Positions 33,225 through 45,118 of a stretch of DNA of 64,000 nucleotides are shown here, in pieces; positions within the stretch are counted from its first letter, which is position 1, and each line of letters starts with the position of its first letter. The translations under genes and the position numbers were made by a program. Under the pieces are notes generated by a model. That model saw nothing but the letters and a program-made list of their open reading frames with translations, was not told the DNA's origin and searched no databases. This stretch comes from JAKQHY01 sp034429475 (GTDB taxonomy: Bacteria; Chloroflexota; Anaerolineae; B4-G1; SLSP01), in assembly GCA_034429475.1 (NCBI GenBank), contig DAOUGD010000159.1:1-64000 (forward strand), read 5' to 3'.

Positions 33225-34256
33225 ATGACAGCACAAGAAATAACTACAGAAATTCTGGCGCCCAGGACGCGTCGCCCACCCAACTGGCTGGAGAACTGGC
33301 TCGGCCATGAAGTGTATCGCACCTTAAAAGGGTTGGTAACAAACCCAATTTCGGTGATTGGACTGGTGTTGTTAGCACTGTTCCTATTTGTCGCCGCTGC
33401 CGCGCCAATTCTGGCGCCGCCCCTACCCAACAGCGACCCCTACCGGATTCCCCGTGATGGGTACAGCGCCGTGCCTAAGTCCCCGGGGACTGAATGGAAA
33501 ACGCGCCAGCCGCCGCTACCATTCTGGTGGAAGGCCGTGACTGGCAAGGACAAGTGGGTCCATTTGATGGGGACAGCCAGCGGACAGTGGGACATTTACT
33601 ATGGCGTGATCTGGGGGACGCGCACGGCCCTCTTTGCCGGCCTGACCATCACATTCGTGGGGGTCATTATCGGGGTGACGCTTGGCGCCATTTCAGCCTA
33701 CTATGGTGGATGGGTGGACATGGTCCTGATGCGCATCACCGATCTGTTCCAGGCTTTCCCCTTCCTGTTGACGGCGATGACGTTGTCGGCGGTGCTGACG
33801 CCTCGCCTGGGCAAAGGCTTACTGGCGCCCATGGTGGCGCTGATCGTCTTTAGCTGGATGGGATTTGCGCGTTTGCTGCGCAGTGATATTCTTTCGCTGC
33901 GGGAGCGAGAATACGTCCTGGCGGCGCGCGTCATTGGCGTCCGGGACAGCCGGATTCTGTTCCGCCACATCCTGCCGAATGCCATCTTCCCCACCCTAGT
34001 ACTGGCTTCCATGCGGATTGGCAGCTATGCCATCACCTTCGCTGGCCTGAGCTTCCTCGGCATTGGGGCGGAAGTAGGCTTTGCTGACTGGGGGCAATTG
34101 CTTTCCTTCGCCCGCGACTGGATGACGCAGTTGGGTGAATACTGGTACATCATCATGTTCCCCGGCGTGACGCTGGTGCTGTTCGTCCTCTCGTGGAACC
34201 TGGTGGGCGACGCTCTGCGCGATGTGCTCGACCCGCGCTTGCAAGGTTCGCGCTAA
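33225..34256 (+). CDS. oppC: peptide ABC transporter permease, OppC/DppC type
   Basis: 343 residues. N-terminal helix near 45-65 (VIGLVLLALFLFVAAAAPIL), then a long periplasmic loop, then five more helices. The EAA loop is YVLAARVIGVRDSRILFRHI followed by LPNAIFP. Last gene of the operon; a strong intrinsic terminator lies 77 bp after the stop. Confidence 0.92.
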   Translation: MTAQEITTEILAPRTRRPPNWLENWLGHEVYRTLKGLVTNPISVIGLVLLALFLFVAAAAPILAPPLPNSDPYRIPRDGYSAVPKSPGTEWKTRQPPLPFWWKAVTGKDKWVHLMGTASGQWDIYYGVIWGTRTALFAGLTITFVGVIIGVTLGAISAYYGGWVDMVLMRITDLFQAFPFLLTAMTLSAVLTPRLGKGLLAPMVALIVFSWMGFARLLRSDILSLREREYVLAARVIGVRDSRILFRHILPNAIFPTLVLASMRIGSYAITFAGLSFLGIGAEVGFADWGQLLSFARDWMTQLGEYWYIIMFPGVTLVLFVLSWNLVGDALRDVLDPRLQGSR

Positions 34257-34332
34257 CCCTTCATGCACCCGCCCCCAGCAAAGGAAGCGGGTAAGTCCCA
34301 ATAGTCTGATCATTCTTTCCAAAAACTTAAAA

Positions 34333-34365
34333 AGACCTGACAATCCCTCTGTCAGGTCTTTTTTT
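34333..34365 (+). terminator. intrinsic terminator of the oligopeptide operon
   Basis: Perfect 10-bp stem AGACCTGACA / TGTCAGGTCT, 7-nt loop, followed by a run of seven T. Confidence 0.92.
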
Positions 34366-34377
34366 GCGCCTATGCCC

Positions 34378-34405
34378 TTGCTTCTGTCCCACTTCACAGT
34401 ACAAT
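34378..34405 (+). promoter_or_regulatory. promoter giving a leaderless radical SAM mRNA
   Basis: TTGCTT, 16 bp, TACAAT. The -10 ends 8 bp before ATG 34414 and no ribosome-binding site is seen, so transcription starts about at the start codon. It sits just after the operon terminator. Confidence 0.6.
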
Positions 34406-34413
34406 TTCGGCTA

Positions 34414-35286
34414 ATGATCAGAGAAATTCAGGCTAAAACACTGCTGTCTTCGACCAAGCAACCCGACGATTTCTTCGGCCTTAAGTACAATATGAATTTG
34501 TACAGAGGTTGTATTCATAGATGCGTATATTGCGACAGCAGGAGTGAGTGCTATCAAATCGAAGACTTTGACGGAGAAGTGTTGGTCAAAGCCAACGCGA
34601 TTGAACTGTTGCGAGACGAGCTATCTCGCAAGCAGGTCAAGGGGACGATTGGCCTGGGCTCGATGAATGATCCTTTTATGCCGATAGAAGCGGAGATCAA
34701 CCTGGCGGGACGCGCCCTGGCGGTGATTGCGGAGTTCGGGTTCCCGGTTCACATCATCACCAAAAGCGCATTGGTGCTGAAGGATTTGGAGACGTTGCGG
34801 CAAATCGCACAAACCTATGCAGCGATCAGCTTCACCGTCACCACCGCCGACGACGCGCTGGCGGCCAAGCTCGAACCGGGCGCCTCTCGCCCCTCGGCGC
34901 GCTTTGCGGCGATGAAGATATTGGCCGAAAACGGCATCCACACCGGCGTGACCATGATGCCCATTCTTCCCTTCATCGAAGACACCGAGGAGAATCTGGC
35001 CGCCATCGTCGGCCAGGCCGTGGCAAGTGGGGCAACCTACGTTCTCCCCTGGATAGGGATGTCGTTGCGCGACCGACAACGGGACTATTACTACGCACAG
35101 TTAGATCGCCTGTTTCCCGGATTGCGGCAAAAATATGAGCGAACCTACGGGGAACGGTACTCCTGTGAGGCGCCGAACGCGCGGGCGCTGTATCGCTTTG
35201 TGGAGAAGCAATGCGCACAGCATGGTCTCGCCCTGCGGATGCCCCGGTATGCGCCTCAGACTGTGCAGCAATTAAGTTTGTTCTGA
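34414..35286 (+). CDS. SPL-like radical SAM protein (Rv2578c type)
   Basis: 290 residues. The iron-sulphur site is CIHRCVYC (C-x3-C-x2-C, near residues 33-40) after the NMNLYRG motif of the spore photoproduct lyase-like subfamily. TIGLGSMNDPFMPIE and FPVHIITKSALVLKDLETL are also family-typical. These enzymes make the 5'-deoxyadenosyl radical; the substrate here is unknown and DNA repair is only one possibility. The open frame extends 64 codons upstream across the terminator and promoter, so the ATG at 34414 is chosen. Confidence 0.85.
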   Translation: MIREIQAKTLLSSTKQPDDFFGLKYNMNLYRGCIHRCVYCDSRSECYQIEDFDGEVLVKANAIELLRDELSRKQVKGTIGLGSMNDPFMPIEAEINLAGRALAVIAEFGFPVHIITKSALVLKDLETLRQIAQTYAAISFTVTTADDALAAKLEPGASRPSARFAAMKILAENGIHTGVTMMPILPFIEDTEENLAAIVGQAVASGATYVLPWIGMSLRDRQRDYYYAQLDRLFPGLRQKYERTYGERYSCEAPNARALYRFVEKQCAQHGLALRMPRYAPQTVQQLSLF

Positions 35287-35292
35287 ATCACC

Positions 35293-36090
35293 TCAGCGCG
35301 CTACAACACACGTACCTAACGGCGCATCAGGATGCAGCAACGCCTGGGTGAGATTGCCCGATTCCAATCCGGTAAGGATACGCACTTGCAAATCAGGGAT
35401 ACGCTGGACGAGCGCCACCATCTGTTCAACCTTATCCGCCATCCCCCCGGTGACATCCGTGTAGCGCGCGCCATAAAGATGCGGCTTGACCTGGGGATAG
35501 GTCTCCGGTGTAATGCGGGGAATCACGCAACGCGCGTCGTCCAACACTCCTGGCGCATTGCCGAGCAACAAAATTCGGGCGGGACGTAGTTCTTCTGCCA
35601 GATGAAAGAACAGATCTTCGGTGGATAGGATCGTGCCCCCCCATTGCCGGTCAAAAGCCACGTCGCCAAAAATCAAGGGAACCAACCCTACATCCAATGC
35701 GTGGCGAATGGGTTCAGAAGTCAAGGTGACGATATGGCCTCCATCAGCCAGCAGTGAGGCGGAAGGCGGCAAACTGAGGATGGCGACATCCGCCGCCAAG
35801 AAAGCGTCCGCCACGATGCGATCGAGCGTGGCCGCAGCCGCACTCACCCGCGCAAAGCCCGCCCACTGTGCAGCCGTCGCCACGCCCTGACGGGTGCCAT
35901 AGCGCTTCGCTTCCCAGTGCCCAAACGAGCCGGAACCGTGCCCCAATAGCACCCGTAAAGTGGGGCGCGCCGTCAACGCCTCGCGTAACTCGTGCGCCAT
36001 ACGGCGTAACACTCCCCGGCGCAGCGTCGCCTGTTCTCGCTTATCCGTGATAAGCGATCCCCCCAGCTTAACAAAAACCAGTTCTTCCAT
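35293..36090 (-). CDS. ipk: isopentenyl phosphate kinase
   Basis: 265 residues of the amino-acid-kinase fold. FVKLGGSLITDKREQATLR (residues 6-24) and LLGHGSGSFGHWEAKRYGT (near 48-66) carry the Gly-rich ATP loop and the His that distinguishes IPK. VTGGMADKVEQM is the C-terminal nucleotide site. The enzyme phosphorylates isopentenyl phosphate to isopentenyl diphosphate, the last step of the alternative mevalonate pathway. It is cotranscribed 14 bp after mevalonate kinase. Roseiflexus (Chloroflexota) is known to have this route. Confidence 0.9.
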   Translation of the reverse strand: MEELVFVKLGGSLITDKREQATLRRGVLRRMAHELREALTARPTLRVLLGHGSGSFGHWEAKRYGTRQGVATAAQWAGFARVSAAAATLDRIVADAFLAADVAILSLPPSASLLADGGHIVTLTSEPIRHALDVGLVPLIFGDVAFDRQWGGTILSTEDLFFHLAEELRPARILLLGNAPGVLDDARCVIPRITPETYPQVKPHLYGARYTDVTGGMADKVEQMVALVQRIPDLQVRILTGLESGNLTQALLHPDAPLGTCVVAR

Positions 36091-36104
36091 CCAAAATCTG
36101 ATAT

Positions 36105-37064
36105 CTAAAATTCAGATGACACCGTTGCCCCGACCTGGGTGTGCCAGACGTTCACGGCACCGCCGTCAGTCAGGGCCTCTCTCACCGCCTGAGCGTGAGC
36201 GGCATCGGCCACCGCAATCACATTGCCCCCCAACCCGGAACCGGTCAGCTTCGCGCCAAACGCGCCGGCCCGCAGCGCCGCCTGGGTCATCCGATCCAGC
36301 TCCGGCAAGGAGACGCCCAGCATTTGCAGCAGTCGGTGGTTCTCATTGAGCAAAACCCCTAACGTCTGTAGCGCGCCTTCCTGTACCGCCGCACGGGCAG
36401 CTCTGGCAATGTTGCCAATGCAGTTGAAAATCATATCGTAGTGGCCCGGTGCCGCCGACCATTGAGACCGCACGTCCGCCACCGCCTCGCGGGTCGAACT
36501 GGCGATGCCGCTGTTGGCAATCAGCAGATGAAAAGGCTTGCCGATGTCAAATATCTGGGGAGGTTGTCCTCTGACAAAGTAGACCGGCTTCTCCCACGCA
36601 ACCACGGTATTGTCAATGCCGCTAGGGTTGCCATGATGGATTTTTTCCACTTCGTAAGTCAACGCGCTGACGGCGTCGGGAGACAACTCCTCCCCCAAAT
36701 ACGCGCTCAGGGCGCGGGCAATCGCCACGGTGACGGCGGCGCCGCTGCCCATCCCCGAAGCAATCGGTAAATCCGACTTGAGCGTCACCGTCACATCGGG
36801 TTCCGCCAGGTTGAAATACGACAACACCAGGCGCACCGTCTTGCCCAGCGGATGATCCACTGCCGCGTCTTGCAAGCGGACTTCCTGCCCCAGGTCGAGC
36901 GCGTGAACTCGCACTCCCCTGTGACGCAATCCGCCTTTGGCATAAGCGTGGGCGCGCAAGTCACTGACCGGCACTGCAATTGCCGGCCGCCCATACACGA
37001 CGCTGTGCTCGCCGCACAAAATCACTTTTCCTGGTGCCGAACGTTCTACAATCGAATTTTCCAT
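36105..37064 (-). CDS. mvk: mevalonate kinase
   Basis: 319 residues of the GHMP kinase family. N-terminal APGKVILCGEHSVVYGRPAI (residues 10-29), ATP loop LPIASGMGSGAAVTVAIARA (near 97-116), the NPSGIDNTVV motif near 145, and C-terminal GAKLTGSGLGGNVIAVAD. It makes 5-phosphomevalonate from mevalonate. It sits between a UbiA-family prenyltransferase gene (7 bp) and ipk (14 bp). The phosphomevalonate decarboxylase needed to link the two kinases is not in the window. Confidence 0.92.
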   Translation of the reverse strand: MENSIVERSAPGKVILCGEHSVVYGRPAIAVPVSDLRAHAYAKGGLRHRGVRVHALDLGQEVRLQDAAVDHPLGKTVRLVLSYFNLAEPDVTVTLKSDLPIASGMGSGAAVTVAIARALSAYLGEELSPDAVSALTYEVEKIHHGNPSGIDNTVVAWEKPVYFVRGQPPQIFDIGKPFHLLIANSGIASSTREAVADVRSQWSAAPGHYDMIFNCIGNIARAARAAVQEGALQTLGVLLNENHRLLQMLGVSLPELDRMTQAALRAGAFGAKLTGSGLGGNVIAVADAAHAQAVREALTDGGAVNVWHTQVGATVSSEF

Positions 37065-37071
37065 AGGCTTA

Positions 37072-37950
37072 CTACCCCAGATACAGAATTCCTGTGGCCG
37101 TCAGTCCCCACAACACAAAGGCTACCTGCAAAGGGCGGTCGGTCAAAACGACCTCGTCCGGCGCCAACGTGGTGCCCTGAACGTGAATCAAATAGAGATA
37201 GCGGAAAAAGCAATAGATAACAAACGGGATCGTCAACATCATCCCATGATTGGCCGGTAAATTAGGGGCGGAAAAAGTATAGAAGGCATAGGCCAAGATG
37301 GTGGCCGAGGTGATGGCGCCGATCAACTGATCCAACAAGGCGAAATTGTATTCCTTAAGGATATCTCGATGATTCCCCGCCTCTGCTCCCAAGAGGACTA
37401 ACTCGCCCCGGCGTTTTCCCAACGCCATAAACAGAGCCACCAGCGTCATGCAAAGGTATAGCCAGGGCGAAAAACGCTCGGCATTGACCAGCAAGGCGCC
37501 GCCGGCCACCCGCAGTACAAAACCCATCGCCACAGTAATCACGTCCAGCAGCACAATGGACTTGAGCCAGAAAGAATAGGCCAGTTGTAACAACCAATAC
37601 CCCAGCAAGATCACCCCAAAAGCAGGGAAGAACCACAACCCCACACCCAACGCCGTCAGGCTGCCTACTATGGCAAAAACCAACGCCACGCGCGGCGATA
37701 ATTCACCTGAGGCCAGGGGGCGGCGCGATTTTTTGGGATGCTGACGGTCGCGTTTCATGTCCGCCAGGTCATTGATGACGTACACGATGCCCGATACCAA
37801 AACAAACAGGATAAAACCGGCCAACGCCCGCCAGGCATAGGGCCATTGCGTCGCTTTGGCATCGAACACCAGCGCCGCAAACACAAAGCCATTCTTGATC
37901 CATTGCTTGGGGCGCATGGTTTTGATAAGCCCGCGAATATTATTCATCAT
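37072..37950 (-). CDS. UbiA-family prenyltransferase, decaprenyl-phosphate phosphoribosyltransferase type
   Basis: About 292 residues with nine helices. First Asp-rich motif NDLADMKRDRQHPKKSRRPL (residues near 62-81), as in UbiA enzymes that attach a polyprenyl chain. MRPKQWIKNGFVFAALVF is typical of the DPPR-synthase-like branch, which makes polyprenyl-phosphoribose for envelope arabinose. The frame runs to 38019, but GGTGGAG lies just before ATG 37950, which is chosen. First gene of the operon with mevalonate and isopentenyl phosphate kinases, its natural precursor suppliers. Confidence 0.85.
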   Translation of the reverse strand: MMNNIRGLIKTMRPKQWIKNGFVFAALVFDAKATQWPYAWRALAGFILFVLVSGIVYVINDLADMKRDRQHPKKSRRPLASGELSPRVALVFAIVGSLTALGVGLWFFPAFGVILLGYWLLQLAYSFWLKSIVLLDVITVAMGFVLRVAGGALLVNAERFSPWLYLCMTLVALFMALGKRRGELVLLGAEAGNHRDILKEYNFALLDQLIGAITSATILAYAFYTFSAPNLPANHGMMLTIPFVIYCFFRYLYLIHVQGTTLAPDEVVLTDRPLQVAFVLWGLTATGILYLG

Positions 37951-37966
37951 TCGTCTCCACCATGCA

Positions 37967-37995
37967 ATGATACCAGAATCATACAAACGAGCAAA
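37967..37995 (-). promoter_or_regulatory. promoter for the ubiA-mvk-ipk operon
   Basis: On the minus strand TTGCTC, 17 bp, TATCAT with a TGG extension. About 17 bp before the start codon. Divergent from the rpoC promoter about 40 bp away. Confidence 0.6.
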
Positions 37996-38037
37996 CCAGC
38001 AGTCCCAAATCCCAAACAATAAATTCCAAATTCAAAT

Positions 38038-38065
38038 TGACTTTTATTAAAAACTTACTATAATG
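38038..38065 (+). promoter_or_regulatory. promoter for rpoC
   Basis: TTGACT, 16 bp, perfect TATAAT. Predicted start near 38072, giving a leader of about 90 nt. Confidence 0.72.
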
Positions 38066-38099
38066 TAACCTACTATGTCACAAGGAACCCACGACCAAT

Positions 38100-38138
38100 A
38101 AGCGCTGAGGGGGATCATGTCTCATGCGCTTGTTTTTT
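38100..38138 (+). promoter_or_regulatory. terminator-like hairpin (possible attenuator) in the rpoC leader
   Basis: AAGCGCTGAG (38100-38109) pairs with CTCATGCGCTT (38121-38131) with one bulged base, followed by GTTTTTTTG. It lies between the rpoC promoter and start codon, so RNA polymerase must read through it. Confidence 0.65.
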
Positions 38139-38163
38139 TGTTGCTATTATACAGGAGGGATAA

Positions 38164-42474
<4,311 letters not shown>

Positions 42475-42516
42475 GCCGCGCGTCCGGCGCGCACCTACCT
42501 GTAACACAATTTTCCA

Positions 42517-42542
42517 GGGGCGACGTAAAGTCGCCCCTTTTT
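42517..42542 (+). terminator. intrinsic terminator of rpoC
   Basis: Perfect 8-bp stem GGGGCGAC / GTCGCCCC, 5-nt loop, then five T. Its end touches the ECF promoter at 42542. Confidence 0.92.
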
Positions 42543-42567
42543 GCAACTCCCCCATTTCTTCTGCGTA
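42542..42567 (+). promoter_or_regulatory. ECF-type promoter in front of the sigma factor gene
   Basis: TGCAAC, 16 bp, CGTA. Differs by one base from the Bacillus SigW consensus (TGAAAC-N16-CGTA). It lies 24 bp before the ECF sigma ATG, as expected of an autoregulated ECF operon. Confidence 0.6.
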
Positions 42568-42590
42568 TGCTATACAACAGGTGATCACAG

Positions 42591-43145
42591 ATGGACGAGG
42601 ATGGTTTACAACTAGCACAACGTGGGGACAAAGAGGCTATCAATCAACTCATTGTAGCCTATCAACAGTCAGTTTTCAATCTCTGTTACCGGATGCTCGG
42701 AGAAACCACCGAAGCAGAAGACGCCACCCAGGAAGCTCTGGTCAAGGCGGTATTGAACTTACATACGTATGACGCCGAGCGGCCCTTCAAACCCTGGCTC
42801 TTGCGGATTGCGTCCAACGAGTGCATTGACCGAATCCGCCGCCGTCGCCCGACGACCTCACTAGATGGCATGGGAGAGGACGGCGCCTGGGAATGGCAGG
42901 CAGGACACAGCCCGACGCCGGAAGCATCCCTTTTACAACAGGAAGAACAAACTCGGATACGGATGTTGTTGGAAACTTTGCCGCCCGTTGAGCGCACGAT
43001 TATTGCGCTGTTTTACTGGGAGGGGCTTTCTTACAATGAAATCGGCGAAATCACCGGCCTGACGGTTTCCGCCATTAAATCCAGACTTTTTAGGGCACGA
43101 CGCACAATGGCGACGTTATTAGTTCAGGAGGGAAATTATGCGTAA
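42591..43145 (+). CDS. ECF sigma-70 family factor
   Basis: 184 residues. Region 2 (about 20-90) with FNLCYRMLGETTEAEDATQE and RPFKPWLLRIASNECIDRIR; region 4 (about 125-180) with LPPVERTIIALFYWEGLSYN and IGEITGLTVSAIKSRLFRAR. No region 3, so an ECF factor. It directs RNA polymerase to a stress or envelope regulon. It overlaps the anti-sigma gene by 8 bp. An ECF-like promoter directly upstream suggests autoregulation. Confidence 0.92.
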   Translation: MDEDGLQLAQRGDKEAINQLIVAYQQSVFNLCYRMLGETTEAEDATQEALVKAVLNLHTYDAERPFKPWLLRIASNECIDRIRRRRPTTSLDGMGEDGAWEWQAGHSPTPEASLLQQEEQTRIRMLLETLPPVERTIIALFYWEGLSYNEIGEITGLTVSAIKSRLFRARRTMATLLVQEGNYA

Positions 43146-43707
43146 CCCAATCCAATCACCCAATCTCGACTGGCACAGCGAAGAATGGTGGCTGCGCGCA
43201 TTCGAGGACGATCTTACGGCCCAAGAAGCTCACTTATGGGAAGAGCATCTGGGGCAATGCGCCGAGTGTCGCCTGGAATGGGATGCTTTGCACCAGGTAG
43301 ACACTATCCTGCGCACGGCACCACCTCCCCCCGTCCTCAACGTCAACTTCACCGCACAGACCGTAACGCAAGTAACCCAGAAACAGCATTTGCGCATCCT
43401 GCTCAGTTTCCTGGGCAGCGCCTTTATTATCATCCTGGTTTCGTGGTCAGTTTTGAGTTTCCTAGGCAACGCCTATGTCTCAGTAGGGCACACCCTGCAT
43501 GTGGTGTTTACCGAGCGCCAGATGCTGTTCAGCTCGCTGGTGCAAACGCTGTTGGCCCTGATCACGAGCTGGAAAATGATCCTTCCCTTTTTACTGGGGT
43601 TGGCCGGGCTGAGTTTTCTGTTGTTGATGCCCAATAGTATGTTGGCAACGCTGCTGTTCCTCTGGCTGTCACGCCGGAAGCCCGCAGCGCTCGCAGTGAT
43701 GAACTAA
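43138..43707 (+). CDS. zinc-finger anti-sigma factor, membrane-bound
   Basis: 189 residues. N-terminal zf-HC2 domain with HLGQCAEC (H-x3-C-x2-C, near residues 37-44), the ZAS motif that holds ECF factors. Three hydrophobic helices follow (about 83-105, 125-145, 150-170). It should sequester the sigma at the membrane and release it upon an envelope signal. It overlaps the sigma gene by 8 bp and lies 29 bp before the bactofilin-like gene. Confidence 0.87.
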   Translation: MRNPIQSPNLDWHSEEWWLRAFEDDLTAQEAHLWEEHLGQCAECRLEWDALHQVDTILRTAPPPPVLNVNFTAQTVTQVTQKQHLRILLSFLGSAFIIILVSWSVLSFLGNAYVSVGHTLHVVFTERQMLFSSLVQTLLALITSWKMILPFLLGLAGLSFLLLMPNSMLATLLFLWLSRRKPAALAVMN

Positions 43708-43736
43708 AAAGATTAACAAAAGGGAGGTTACAAACA

Positions 43737-44888
43737 ATGAAACAACGATGGTTCTTAGCTGTAGTATTGAGTGGGCTATTCTTATGGATAGCCGCGCCGG
43801 TTGCGGCCGGCCCGGGGACGCAAGGGGGTGGTATTCACTTTGGCCCTTACACGCTGGCCTCTGGCGACTCGGCCTCTGGCGATCTCACGGTGTTCGGGCC
43901 GGCCACTCTGGAGGCTAACACGCAATTCGATGGCGATCTGACAGTGATGGGCGCAGCGATCATCCAGAATGGCGCCAGAGTGGATGGCAATCTGGTGGTA
44001 TTTGGCGCAGCCGACATTGCCGGCGAAGTAGATGGCGATGTCTTCACGGCAGGCGCAGTAACGTTACAAGAAACCGCCGATGTCAGCGGCGATGTTTCCG
44101 CGCTCGGGCCGATCAGCCAACAAGAAGGCGCTGAGGTGGAAGGCGAGGTCACACCTATGGAAGAGGAAGATTTTGAGTGGGATTTTCCTGTCCAGGAACC
44201 GCCGATCGTGACGCCCGAAATTCATATCGAGCGTCAGCCGGGCTGGGTGCGGGGATTGTGGGGAATCGTCCGCAACATGATCAACGTGTTGGTTATGGGG
44301 CTGCTGGCGCTGGTGGTGGCGAGCATCTGGCCGCGCCCCCTGGAACGGGTCAGCCGGGTGATCGAAGAGACACCGCTGACAGCTTTCGGGATGGGGTTGC
44401 TGATGCTTCTGATGGTGCCACTGATCTTCGTATTGCTCGCCGTCACTATCTGCCTCCTCCCTCTGGGCATCGTCGGATTGATTATCGTCGGCGTCGGTAT
44501 GGTGTTGGGCTGGATCGCCCTGGGTTCTATTGTGGGCCGCCGGGTTTTGGGTGGGCTGCTTAATCAGGCGCAGCCGAACCTGGTCGCCGCGGCGGTACTG
44601 GGGACGACATTGACGCTCTTGGTCGTGGCTCTGACCAAAATCATCTGGCCAGTCTACGGACTGCTGATGTTCGCCCTGACGCCCCTGGCTGCCGGCGCCG
44701 TGCTGCTGACACGTTTCGGCACGATGCCCTACGCCACACAGGGACGTGCCTTCACTCCCGTCGCGCCGCACCCTTACCCGCGCCCGGCTCCTATGCCCGC
44801 CGCCAAAGAAACCACGCCGTCATCCAACATCCCCTCCACCATGCCGCCGGGGCAAAATGAAGTGGACCGCCTGCCGCCCTCCGAATAA
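43737..44888 (+). CDS. exported bactofilin-like beta-helix protein with membrane domain
   Basis: 383 residues. A signal peptide ends near AAPVAAGPG. Then about 110 residues of short Gly/Asp repeats (GDLTVFGPATLEANTQF, GDLTVMGAAIIQ, GNLVVFGAADIAGEV), which resemble the bactofilin/polymer-forming right-handed beta-helix. Four hydrophobic helices (about 180-330) and a Pro-rich cytoplasmic tail follow. Cytosolic bactofilins polymerise; this version would lie outside the membrane. As third gene of the sigma/anti-sigma operon it may be effector or sensor of the envelope response. Confidence 0.78.
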   Translation: MKQRWFLAVVLSGLFLWIAAPVAAGPGTQGGGIHFGPYTLASGDSASGDLTVFGPATLEANTQFDGDLTVMGAAIIQNGARVDGNLVVFGAADIAGEVDGDVFTAGAVTLQETADVSGDVSALGPISQQEGAEVEGEVTPMEEEDFEWDFPVQEPPIVTPEIHIERQPGWVRGLWGIVRNMINVLVMGLLALVVASIWPRPLERVSRVIEETPLTAFGMGLLMLLMVPLIFVLLAVTICLLPLGIVGLIIVGVGMVLGWIALGSIVGRRVLGGLLNQAQPNLVAAAVLGTTLTLLVVALTKIIWPVYGLLMFALTPLAAGAVLLTRFGTMPYATQGRAFTPVAPHPYPRPAPMPAAKETTPSSNIPSTMPPGQNEVDRLPPSE

Positions 44889-44912
44889 CGGAGGACAGCC
44901 ATCAACAACACC

Positions 44913-44947
44913 AATGACCGGGGAGATCACCTCCCCGGTCATTGCAT
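44913..44947 (+). terminator. terminator of the ECF operon
   Basis: Perfect 13-bp stem AATGACCGGGGAG / CTCCCCGGTCATT, 5-nt loop, followed by GCATTTT. A 14-bp perfect palindrome, ACTGTAGCTACAGT, follows at 44957-44970 with unknown role. Confidence 0.85.
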
Positions 44948-45040
44948 TTTCGGTTCACTGTAGCTACAGTCGCGGGTAAAAAGACATTTTGCGATGACGG
45001 AAATAGCCCATCACCGCAAAAACCCAGAAAACCATCTTGC

Positions 45041-45069
45041 TTGGCGGGAAGAAAGGCTGAGGGTATAAT
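45041..45069 (+). promoter_or_regulatory. promoter for the ThiF/MoeB-like gene
   Basis: TTGGCG, 17 bp, perfect TATAAT, 50 bp before the start codon. Confidence 0.5.
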
Positions 45070-45118
45070 ACGGTCGCATTGACTAACCACTAAACTCTCT
45101 CACCTCGGAGGCATTATG

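Noticed and set aside
34222..34413. Longer N-terminus for the radical SAM protein
   Set aside because: That stretch contains a strong terminator and a promoter, so it is not translated with the gene.
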